In this document: one piece after another, positions 1 through 11,800 of the stretch | Position numbering within the stretch: position 1 is the first letter of the stretch | How the letters are laid out: every line of letters begins with the position of its first letter | Assembly (NCBI GenBank): GCA_020226215.1 | Contig: CM035234.1 | Coordinates: 62,001-126,000 of the forward strand | Direction: 5' to 3' | Length of the DNA: 64,000 nucleotides | DNA from: Sindora glabra | Taxonomy: Eukaryota; Streptophyta; Magnoliopsida; Fabales; Fabaceae | Program-made: the position numbers and the translations under genes | The notes under the pieces: model-generated | The model's database searches: none | Told to the model about the DNA's origin: nothing | What the model saw: only the letters and a program-made list of their open reading frames with translations

Positions 1-131
1 GAAATGTGAACGAATGACTTCAATCCTGCAACCCTACAAATTTCTGTGTGAATCTTTGTATATAAATGGCATATGAATGCAATATTAGTGTATATTTATA
101 TTTTAGCCTAATGCAATTTGATTAATGGCTG

Positions 132-2470
132 ATGGCATCCACATCCCGACGTGTCGTTCCTGGTCCGCGGGATCCTTCACTTTTGACGGCTCAAGACTCA
201 CACATATCCCATTCGATTTGGGCTGGTCATGTATGAAAATACTTAGTTCTTAAATTTGATTATACTTTTTCAAATCGTCAGTCGTAATAACATTTTTTTT
301 TGCAGCCTGACCTTGTGTTGAGGATTCGACGGGCTCAGCACTATTATCATCAGCAGCCACCAGAGTTGATTAGTGCTTTCATGGAGCGACGGAGGCTGGA
401 GACACCTACTTTCCACATGCCGCAGGGGGAGACCACTATTACATTGTAGGATGTTGCTTTCCAGCTTGGCCTACCCATTGACGGTCGGGTAGTGACGGGG
501 CCTACCATGTGTAGGATGGGGAGGCCTGATAGAAGAATATCTAGGATTGCAATTACCGGTGGACGAGAATGTCATAAAAGGGGGCGACTGAAGATGAGTT
601 AGTTGGAAAGGCATTTCACTCACCTTCCAGATGATGCTGATGATGAGACAGTATAGAGATACAATATAAATGCGTACATATTATGTCTCATTGGTGGGAC
701 GCTATTTCCTAACCACTTTAGGACTTATGTCCACCTTATGCACTTACCATTACTCGGAGACTTCCAGGAGGCAGGTACGTATAGTTGGGGTTCTGCCTGT
801 TTGGCCTATCTGTACAGAGTGTTTTGTAAGGCTACTTCCCCTGATTATAGGGAAATAGGAGGGTGTTGCCTGCTACTGCAACTTTGGGCATGGGATAGAT
901 TTCCCACTATTACCCCCACAATTACTATTTCAGCTATACCTGAGAAGGATGCAGGGGCTGGCCCACTTGCCCGCAGGTTAGGAATCTTTTCAATCTATAC
1001 TTGCAATTAAGATGACAACTACATTTTTTAACTTAATTGTTGTACTTGGTAGGTGGCACTATCAAAAGACGTTCCAGTATAGTCCTGCACACAGTCTGGT
1101 TTATTATAGATATGTGTTGGATCATCTTCAACTTGATCAGGTTTGAAAGGGTTAATGAATATTTTTATTTCATTCCATTATCCATTTTTGTTGCATTTAA
1201 ATAACAATATAAATGTGTAATTTTAGATTATTTGGATCCCGTACACTGAGGTGGTCACTGTGTCACTTCCTCAGTATTGTTTTGACGGGAGTGACATTTG
1301 GACAGCAGTGGTGCCACTCATTCACTTTCAGATTATCGAGTGGTACCAACCAAATAGGGTTTTGTGGTAGTTCGGCCTTCGCCAGCCTATTCCTAAGCCA
1401 CTAAAGTAGGTGGCGGAGGTCCATTACCTTCACTTATCCGGTCGACACAATGAGGAGTGGCACATCCGACATCAGCTGTACATTGCATTATGAAATATCC
1501 GTCAAGACTTGTGTGTTATCGGCGAGCCGTCCGCGCTATTAGTCCTAGGCCCACGGTTCGAGTATATGGCACGGTACAGACGAGTTACTAGGTGATTTAT
1601 TACATCAATTGGTAGAGTACTAGACCTTGTGATAATATTGCATGCTAGTTATTTGTGTCTAATTATATTCTTGTGCATTAGTATTGTTACTAACTTTAAT
1701 GTCGAAAACTTGTACAGATTAATGAGGTGTCTACACTGCACGATTTTACTACATTTGAGGGACAATTTAGGTTCACCTTTGATGCTCTTAGATTATCGAT
1801 TGATGCCATCATTCACGCACTTCACGAGGTTAATAATGTGATCATTGGTACGCATGTAGAGGCAGCTCTTCTTGCCTATCATATCCCAGACCCTACGAAG
1901 GGTGACCATGATCAGCCTCATACACGTCGACGTCATCGCACTAGTCCATGACTTACGTCGCAGGCCGATGTTCCTTTCACTTCCCAGGTGCATTAGGGTC
2001 CATCATCTTCTGCTCAGGATACCTTCATGATGATGTCAGATATGATCGCCTCATCTCACATGTATCCTACTACACTAGATGTTCCTTCATCCTCCCACAT
2101 GTTTCCGTCTGCACTATATGCTCCCTCATCATCCCAGATGTTCCAGTTTACTTCAGGTGTTCCATCCTCATTTCAGGCATTTTCACCTATACCAGGAGTT
2201 TCATCTTTATTCCATGTCTTTCCTTTCGGTGATGCTGGTCATTCGCGGCCATTTCCTCATGGATTTGATCTATATACTTAAGATCAGGGGACATCACTTG
2301 GTGGCATGATTACAGATGACTCAGTACTTGTAGATAGAGGTAGAGGCAGAGGCAAAGGCAAAGGCAGAGGCAGAGGCAGAGCGAGAGATAGAGGCAGAGC
2401 TAGAGATAGAGGCAGAGCTGGAGGTAGGGGAGTCACAGACACTGGAGATGTGACTCCTGAGCCTGCATAG
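132..2470 (+). pseudogene. Plant mobile domain (PMD / MAIN-like) pseudogene
   Basis: A decayed multi-exon gene of the transposon-related plant mobile domain family. A start at 132 opens a short exon (about 132-226); an intron with GT..AG ends lies at about 227-305. From 306 the frame reads PDLVLRIRRAQHYHQQPPEL, then a block ending FQLGLPIDGRVVTGPT. At 738-1010 another frame carries YSWGSACLAYLYRVFCKAT, and at about 1230-1400 IWIPYTEVVTVSLPQYCFDG and VVPLIHFQIIEWYQPNRVLW are visible. These blocks occur in the order seen in PMD proteins. At 2325-2470 the frame ends in an Arg/Gly/Lys-rich tail (GRGRGKGKGRGRGRARDRG) and a stop. At least three in-frame stops sit where the family has Gln or Trp (TAG near 451 and 1350, TGA near 1490), so it is dead. 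PMD proteins occur in MULE and Ty3-type elements and as host genes; I saw no element termini, so which kind this was is open. Confidence 0.7.
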
Positions 2471-3345
2471 AGGGTTAGTAGATATGACCGCCATATTACT
2501 GATCCTAAATGTGAGACTGGACACCATTTATATAAATATTAGCTTCCCTTTTCATATTTATTATATATTTATGCACATTTATCTTATAATTTTATTGTAA
2601 AACATCAAATTTTAGGTTGGTTTTAATTATTATAATATATTTATCTTTTTGCGTACGTACATCAAAATAAAATTATAAAATCTTCTCATAAATACACAAT
2701 CAATTGAATTCTCATATAACGTATCAAATATATGCAATTTTTTTTCAATAACATCTTTCTACTTAGAATTTTATTTTCTCCTTCCGTATTTTATTTTCAT
2801 AACTTTTATTATTTTAAGTTATTAACATTTATTAATTTCAATTTTTTTTCAAGTATTTGAGTTTACTTTCTTTTAATGATAAGAATTAATCCATGCTCCA
2901 TAGCTCATTGCATTTTATTTTTTAATATTTATTTATTCATAATTTTAAACATTATAAAATAATCATATTTTTTTAACGATCACCCTAAACTCTAAAAATA
3001 TTAAATATATTTATATGCATTCTATTTAAATTTTAGATTTTCAGCATTTTACTCAATTAAATTTTTAATCAAATTTTAATTTTTTCACAAAATTAAATAC
3101 ATACAAAATCTTCTTTTCCTACATCAAATTAACTTTTATGTATTTTTAACAAATTAATAATTTTTACAATTATTTTATTTTTAATAAACATATAATAAGT
3201 TTAAATATTATTTTATTACTTCACATATAGTATATGCCCTAAATAATATTTAATTTTATTCAAAAATTACAATCAAATTCAATTTATTTTTAAAAATTTA
3301 TTTTTGAGTTACAATTAAATTTAATTTATTTTTAAAAATTTATTT
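2471..3345. other. AT-rich spacer
   Basis: Strongly AT-rich sequence with long A and T runs after the PMD pseudogene. A run close to ATTTATTTTTAAAAATTTAT occurs twice near 3280-3350. I see no coding frame, RNA gene or element terminus. Confidence 0.5.
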
Positions 3346-3716
3346 TTGAAGGTAGAGACTAAGAGCGCCATTCAATTTGGCACTATTCAATGCAAGCTGA
3401 CGGCATCATTCGGTTTGACGCCTTCACCCCTGAGGGCGCTATTCGCTCTAGCGCTTCCGTCCGTGTATGTATATTTTGATAAAATATTTCAAAAGAATGG
3501 TAAAATAACAATAAATTTTAAAAGAAATAGTAAATTGATACTTTTGTTCTAGAGTAACAAAAGGAAATTAGGACGTCTACGTGGAAGTACCAACGTCACC
3601 ATTTTGCACAGTCCATGCGTTATCTACCAGTTATGTGGTCATCATTATTTGGCGAAATCGAACGTCACTATTTTACACAGCTCATTTTTTTTGTCTATTA
3701 TTACGTGGTCATCATT
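3346..3716. repeat. Less AT-rich island with a tandemly duplicated 55-bp unit
   Basis: From about 3350 to 3470 the base composition rises above its surroundings (motifs such as GAGCGCCATTC and GAGGGCGCTATTCGCTC). A unit of about 55 bp starting AACGTCAC and ending GTGGTCATCATT follows at 3592-3646 and again, diverged, at 3661-3716. No convincing protein is encoded. It may be the terminal part of an old transposon, possibly linked to the PMD pseudogene upstream; that link is inference. Confidence 0.45.
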
Positions 3717-5590
3717 TAAAACTAAATGTTAATTTTAAATTTTTTTAAAAAATAAAATAAAATTTTATTTTTGATTATATCAAATAAAAGGTAAATGATT
3801 GAGCTAAACTTATTTATTACCTTTTTTTTTTTTCATATACATTGCTATTGATTATAAAACAAATACTAATAACATTAAGTAATACAGATAAAATATGATA
3901 ATATTTTAAGTAATTTAATTTTTAATATAAAAATATTAATTAAGTTATTAAATTATATATTTTATTTTTGATAAAATATTTAAAATTAAAATCAACTTTA
4001 GTAATTTAATTTTTAATATTTTATTAATATTACTTTTTAAATATTATATTTTATATTAAATGTATCAATTAAAAATTTGTCAAAACCTTATAACTTACAT
4101 AAAATATATTGGATATTAAAAATTTATTATTTACTATATTATTTACTATATTGCATGGAAAAAATAAAATAAAATTTGGTCTTCATGGAAAAAAATTGAA
4201 CTTATCCTAAAATAAACATGGTTGGCTCTGATTCACAACTTACGAATCATAAGCACCAAGCTACGCACAAATTTGGGTGGCTCTTACCACTCAAAACTTA
4301 GACAGATTTAAAAATTTAATAATTTTTTTTACGATTCTTCAAGGGTTCGCTTAGGATCATAATTGTTTTAAATTAATTTTATTTTTATCTCAATAATAAT
4401 TTTAATTTATTTATAAATAAAATTTATTATTTAAATTTTTTATTAAAAATAATAAATTTAACTTATTTATAAATAATTTTTTGGAATATATTAAAAATAT
4501 ATAAAATTCAATTAAAACTAAGTTTTGATATCATCATAATAGAATGGTAAATTTCTTATATAATATATATTTTAAATCAAATGAAATGAATTTTAGTGAA
4601 ATTCTTATAACATAAATATAATTAAATTAAAAATGATAAATGAAATAAAATATTTTTTATTTTAAATAATTTTAAAAAATATTTATAAATAAAATAAAAT
4701 ATTACTTTTAGTTATGCTAAATAAAGGATAAATAATTTAAATTTAATTTACTATTAATATAAATTAATTTTATATTATTAGTCACTTATGAATTGATATA
4801 TTAATAATATGGGGAATTCTAAGGTGTTCATCGGTTTATAATCTATGAAAATTTTTTAAAATATAAGTTATTGAATGATTGAAGTCATTAAATAAATAAA
4901 CTTATCTAATAACTTACATTTTATCATATTCTCATGAGTTTAGAACCCACAAAAATATCATAGAAGTCACCTAATAATATTATTAAAAAATTTTAATTAT
5001 TATTTTTTCATTTCTTATTATTTATCATGTTTTTTAAAAAGTTTTAATTTATTTTCATCTGTCATTTTAAAAATTCAATACAATATTAAATATATTTTTT
5101 AATTTTATTTTTATTAATAAATATTTTATTATTTTATACTTTCATATTAAAATATTCAAATAATATTATTCTATTTTTTTTCATTTTCAACGATTTTGGG
5201 ATTTATGCATGTGAGGGAAAGATTTAAATTTAAGCATAGATTTCAAATAAAAAGAGGAATAAGAACGAAATAACTTTCAATTTTAAGTTAAATAGTAATT
5301 TTAAAAAATTCACTAAAAATAAATAAAATAAATTACTTTCTTAATTTCTATAAAATTGATTAACTGTAATAGATAATAAAAAATATAGAGAATATTATTT
5401 TTTTATTTGTGTGTTTTCTTTTCATTGATAATATAAAATATTTCACATTTATATAAAATTAAATTTAAACTCTTCTTTAAATTTTTTAAAAATTTTATAA
5501 TTAGCCTATCAAAAATTAAAGGGTTTTTCTGTAAGTTTATATTAAGTTTTATTTCACCCTCCTGAACAATCTTGGCTCCCTATGATTCTG
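3717..5590. other. AT-rich intergenic region
   Basis: Long AT-rich stretch with stop codons in all frames. Nothing in it resembles a gene, RNA or intact mobile element. Confidence 0.5.
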
Positions 5591-5814
5591 TCCTCCTTGT
5601 GGCCTTGTCCATACACGTATGCGTTTACATATTTGCAAATAAATATTTGCAAATAATAATAACAATAACATCCACTTGTTTTCGGGCCACTCGTATTTAG
5701 TCTAATTTACGAGAAAAATGTAAAATTATGTTGGTATTTCCATATTCATACGGTGTTGGCGAAACCCGTTCGAAGTCACTTGCAGTTTGCGAAGGGTATT
5801 GGAAACGGGTAATC
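5590..5814 (+). promoter_or_regulatory. Probable promoter and 5' leader of HCF173
   Basis: Base composition becomes mixed here, directly before the chloroplast-protein gene. It contains a CACGTA core near 5612, a duplicated ATTTGCAAATAA block at about 5630-5655 that includes possible TATA-like sequence, and CGGGCCAC near 5682. An upstream in-frame ATG at 5728 would add 29 residues, but the next ATG (5815) begins a typical Ser/Ala/Arg-rich transit peptide and is preferred. The transcription start is not known; the assignment rests on position and composition. Confidence 0.35.
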
Positions 5815-8800
5815 ATGAGTGCCTCAGCGTCCGTAGCAAGAGCTAGTTCCAGATTCAGTAATAGCAGCGTGTATCCGCATCGCTCAAAATCTACGCTGTC
5901 TTTGAATGATATAGCGAGGTCCCTTACCTTTCCAAAAACCAATTTGGATCATCGTTTTCCGCCCTGTTTTAACGGCCGTCGATGTTGGGGGAAGAACTCT
6001 CGATTGCTGCTAGTTCGTAGGACTGCTGCTTCTGACACTAGCAAGGACAACAAGAGTAAATATTCCCAAAACCGGTATGATGACGCCACTGACGAGAACG
6101 ATGAAAAACAACCAGTACAAGAGCAGCAACAGCAACCACCATCGGTGTCGCTTAGCCTGGATGACGTAAACCCAGTAGGCCTCGGTCGAAAATCACGTCA
6201 GATATTTGACGAGGTTTGGAGGAAGTTTTCGGGATTGGGTCAGATTTCTAGGACTATCCGCCCCGATGATACGGAGGCTCTTGATGCTCTTCTCATTCGG
6301 GAGGGGCCGATGTGCGAGTTCGCTATCCCTGGTGCTCAGAATACTACTGTGCTCGTTGTTGGGGCAACCAGTCGCATCGGTCGCATTGTTGTTCGCAAGC
6401 TAATGCTCAGGGGTTACATTGTCAAGGTGATTTCTCTTCCCCTTTTGCAGTGGTTAGATAACCCTTTAATTCTTTATTAAATGACTCGTATCAATCTCTA
6501 ACCCTTATCGGCATCCTTGTCCTTAAGGATGAACAAGATTGCTATCAGCTTCACTGTGAGGAAATTATCATCAGGTCATTCTGCAATTGTTGTGATCTTA
6601 CACAAGTAGCCATCAGTTTTCCTCCAGTTAATGTAGCAGCATTAATGATGATCTCAGCATTGTAAAGTAAAGTGGCAGTATAAACCACATTTTTAGTCCT
6701 ATTGGACATGTTAGATTCCTGCTCCATTCTATCATGTTCTGGCTGTGAAAAATGAGTGACAATACTGCCCACAACTGTTTCACATAAATCAGCCATTGCC
6801 GCAAATGAATGAACAACCATTGATTTTGCTTTAAGGTTTTCCTTGTTGGTAGGAGAAAAAAAAGATTTTATCAAGACAACAAATATAAGCACATGAGAAG
6901 AGGATAAGTCATCCTCTATAAAAGAAGATGAGGAGATCCTCTTTTTCCTTTTCTTTTCACTTTGGTTGTTGATGTGCTTAGTATAATATTACAGTAGAGC
7001 ATGGATAGGGGGGAGGTCTATGGTTTCTTATCAATGACGGTTCTCTTGAAGTTTACAATTTGTTGTTTGTTAGTGATACCTTTTTTTTCCCTTAATTGAA
7101 GATAAAGCTAACTTTGTTAATGCTCTAACCATGCTCTAATTTTTTTAAGGTATTTTGGGGTTGTGTTTAATTTTTGTAGGATTGGTGTGACTGGGATTAA
7201 TATAGAGGATCATGTTTTGCAATATTTGGGAGATGTTGCAATGTATGGTATTTTGGAGTGGCAGATGACATGTTTAGGTGTCCTCTTAGGAGTTAACACA
7301 TGTGCTGATTCTTTTTGGCATTCTGTTATTAAAATATATATATATATAATTAAAAAGGTCTTGGTGATTTGGGAAGAGTTACTCTTATTCATGCTTGTTT
7401 CTCAAGTATTTCACTTTATTATCTTTTCCTTTTTAAGATCTATGTGGAGGTTGCTGGAAAAATTGAGAGGCTCATGGAAGGCTTCTTATGTTGTTGTACC
7501 AATAATTCTACAAGGGATCATTTTGTAAGTTGGGATGTCTGTTGTAAAACAAAGAAAGTTTAAGGTTTAAATATCAGAAATTTGGTATTGAAAAACCATG
7601 CCCTTGTTGCTAAATGGTCATGAAGGTTTCCTCTGGAAATGGATTCTTTATGGCACAAGGTAATTAAGAGTAAGTATGGTCTTAGCATAATGGATGGGAT
7701 GCATTTGCTGCAAATAATGCAACTCATAGAAACCCTTGGAAATTCATCTCTCATGTTGACCTTTCCTTCCTTTCCTTGGTTCAAATTTCTGTAGAGAATG
7801 GGATTCATTTTTGTTTCTAGGAGTATCCATGGTTGGGAGAGCCTGCAATTCAGTTTCCACAAGGTTTTGGATTTGCTGAATTCTTTTCATTTTTTCACAT
7901 ATTCCCAGTACACATTTTGGTCACTAGAATTTTCCAGTATGCTTGTAACTCTATCTTCAACATTTTGGTTAAGTTCCCTTGTAAGGTTAAAAGTTTTTGT
8001 TTGGCCTGCTCTTTTAAATAAGATCAATACAAAGGTTAAAGGTGCGTGGACCACATAAAGCTTTGTCCCCACATATATGTCTGAGGTATTCTACAGTTTG
8101 GAAACTAATAGTCACTTGTTTTTTGCGTTGTGAGATGGCTTGACAGTTATGGAATAGGCACTTTTTTTTTATCTTTTTGGGAGTTTTGTGGGTATGTCCA
8201 AATACTGTGGACGTATTCTTTTTAAACAGATAGATAATATCTTTGGAAATAACAAGGAAAGAGATTAATAATATAGAAATATTAATAATTAATATTAAAT
8301 AAAGTATAAAATATTAAAAATAAATTAATATTATAAATTTAAATATTAAATATTATATTTCAAGTATTATATTATATATTTATATTATTATATATATTAT
8401 TGGGAAGGATTGCTAAAATTTTTAAACGACAGTTTCAACATAAATCTTTGGTGTGAGATAGGATTATGTTTGTTGCCTTGCTTTGGCTTAAAGCTCGTGG
8501 TTTCTTTTGAGAGATAAATTTGACTGATTTGCAAAGGGGTTAGGAATCGGTTTTAGAACTTCTATTGGGTGATTTGTTTGGTTTCTACTTCCATGTAACT
8601 TCTAGACTTTTAGGGTTTCTTTCTTTCAAGGATTGTCACCCTCATTTCATGTAATATTCTTCCCTCTATTGATGAATTTTCTTTTTCTAAAAAAAAAAAA
8701 ATACACTGTGGTTGATAATACGTTAAAACATATATTGCTTAAAAAACTAGAATTATAATTTGCTACTACTTACCAACTTTATTATGCCCTGCTAATCTCA

Positions 8801-11800
8801 TAGAATGACTTTTCCTGGTTCACATTGTTTAGCCTTGAAATATATATCAAGTTTCTGTCTACTTGTGTCATCGTGAATTGCTTTTTCCTGAAGTATAGGC
8901 TTTGGTGAGGAAGGCGGATCAGGAGGTGGTGGATATGCTTCCAAGGTCAGTAGAGGTAGTGACTGGGGATGTTGGTGACCCTGCCACCCTCAAGGCAGCT
9001 GTAGAAGGTTGCAACAAAATAATATATTGTGCCACTGCCCGCTCTGCTATCACCGGTGATCTCTTCAGGGTTGATCACCAGGGAGTTTATAATTTGTCCA
9101 AAGCATTTCAGGTCTGCCCTTCAAACTTTAGAAACAACCCATGCCTCCCATTCATGTGTGGCAATGCATCTGCATGCCCGAGTATCATGCAGAGGAATGT
9201 CACATGAAGCACAAAATAACAAAATGAAATTCAGACAGGTTTTGTATCTTTGTATATCTATATCTGTAAAGAGAACAATAATCATATTTTAAATTACAGC
9301 CTAGTAATATATAGAGCACATGAGGCTTGATAACAACTGTGTTAAGGAAAGCTTGATTTCGACAAAATTTTCAGGATTACAATAATAAATTGGCACAATT
9401 GCGGGCTGGGAAAAGCAGCAAGAGCAAGCTCTTGATTGCCAAATTCAAGTCTAGTGATTCATTAAGTGGATGGGAAGTCCGTCAAGGAACTTACTTCCAA
9501 GATGTAGTTGCCACAAAATATGATGGAGGGATGGATGCTAAATTTGAGTTTACTGAGACTGGAGATGCTGTTTTCTCAGGTATATCTGGCAGATGTTAAT
9601 GAAAGACACTGAATTTCGTTTTAGGATGTATTTCTGGATTTAAAAAAAAAAAAGGGAGGAAAACATAAAATTCTGCAGTCTCTCTCTCTCTCTCTCTCTC
9701 TTGATTTGACCTCCTCCTCTCATAATAATTTAGGGTACGTCTTCACCAGAGGAGGATATGTGGAACTTTCTAAAAAGCTTGCTTTGCCTCTAGGTTGTAC
9801 TCTTGACAGGTATCAGATACTGGACACATGATTTCTGTTGTAAGATGGTTATTCGTCCTGACTTAAAACTTGCCATATTAGGTATGAGGGCCTTGTTCTG
9901 TCTGTTGGTGGTAATGGAAGATCTTATGTGTTAATTCTAGAAGCTGGTCCTTCAGTGGATCCAAGCCAGAGTAAATTGTATTTTGCAAGAATTAGTACCA
10001 AAGTGGGATTTTGTAGGGTAAGAATCATCTCCATTGAAATAATTTCCTTCATTGCCAAAGTGGGTAATAATTTACTTCATTGCTGCCAACCTGCTTTAAA
10101 ATTTTAACTCTTCCTAGCGTGGAGGATCAACTATGTTATTGTTTTTACATTTTTTTGGTCTGTATGTGGCAGGTTAGAGTACCGTTTTCATCATTCCGGC
10201 CAGTGAAACCAGATGACCCAGCTCTAGACCCTTTTCTTGTTCACACTTTGACAATACGTTTTGAGCCTAGAAGACAGGTTTGGTTTGTTACCTGGTTTAT
10301 ACTTAGCTTGTATATTAATTTATTAACAAGCATGTAACAGTAGTTGTTCAAGAACCTCATTTTTTTTGGGACACCTGCTTGGACTGTCCTGATTAGGACT
10401 GCTGTGGCTATATTTATGGCTGTTGGTTTCGTTTTTCTAGTTTTATTCAATTTTGTACATGAATTGTCAGTAGTACCAATTACCATTACCTTGCTTTCCG
10501 TTCGGTTCCCTTATAAACTTCAAAACACGATGTATGACAATCAAAATAGTTCCCGTTTTCCTGCTTTCCACACTACTTTTTCTTTCTTACCCGTACTTTT
10601 ACTCTGTTTGTTCAAAACATAGTGGACAAAATAACAATTCTATTCTTGAGATTATGAAATGCTAGCAAAATTGTTCTTAAATCATATAAAGTTGCACTTT
10701 TGTCCTTAAATAAGAGTCCGTATATACAATTTCATCCCATTATACAGTAATTCAGGAATGATTGTCTGAACAGATTATTATTTAGGGATAAAATTGTAAA
10801 TTTATATAATATAAGGACTATTTTGTTAGTGCTTTATAATTTCAGAGATGAAATTGTTAATTCTGTTAACATAGTGTATGTCTGCCATGTGCTGATCATA
10901 TATTTACTATCGTTTTAGAGGCCTGTTGAAGGATATGCAGCAACAAAGCAAGATTTGAGAAGCTTTAAGCTTATATTGGAATATATAAAAGCATTGCCTG
11001 TAGGTTCTCTTCTGCTGAATCCTTTTATTATGGCATAAGAAAACTTTGTATGGAAATTACCATATCACTAGTTAGATTGCAGACATGAGATAAGATTGTT
11101 ATGCCAAGATTTTTTTTTTTTTTTTTTTGAGATAATGATGTGCAAGGATGCAAACATAAGTATTGGGACATGTATCGTTGTTTGAAAGTTGCAGTTATTT
11201 TTATATGAATGTGATGATTTGCAAAGTGTGACTGTTTTGTAGACACCTTTTAAGTCTTTTATAATAAATTGCATGTTTCCCTATGAAATTTAGAATTCTT
11301 TCCTTCCATCTTCCTTTCTCACTCGTATGCATCATATATTTTCTGCATTCATTTGATTGTGGTCAACAAGGTATCTTTATGTATCTTCTGCATTCAGACA
11401 ACTGTGCTTTTAACAAGGCAGTTAGGTGATCAGTCTGCTTTATTGTGGTTGATATTGGCAGAACTAATCAGCCTTGTATAAACTCTGTGTTTGAGTATTT
11501 TGTAGACTGGGCAAGAAACAGATTTTGTCCTAGTTTCATGTTCAGGACTAGGAATTGAGCCTTCCAGAAGGGAGCAGGTCCTTAAAGCCAAGAGGGTTAG
11601 TCCCATTCTTAGTTTCTTGGACTTTGTCATGTTGTGCATGGTTAAGTCAATATTTTAATTTCTCCAGGCAGGGGAAGATTCATTAAGAAGATCTGGCCTT
11701 GGATACACAATAATTCGCCCAGGTCCCCTAAAGGTGAAGTCCCTGATGCACACTTCGCAACATTGTCATTATCGTTCACATTTTATATCTTGCACTGCAC

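Noticed and set aside
2321..2527. Ser/Ala-repeat open frame of 68 codons on the - strand
   Set aside because: It is the antisense of the Arg/Gly-rich tail of the PMD pseudogene on the + strand.
5697..5942. Open frame of 81 codons on the - strand over the HCF173 start
   Set aside because: It is the shadow of exon 1, which is clearly coding on the + strand.
10344..10622. Open frame of 92 codons in HCF173 intron 6
   Set aside because: It lies wholly inside an intron and has no recognisable domain; composition is like the surrounding intron.
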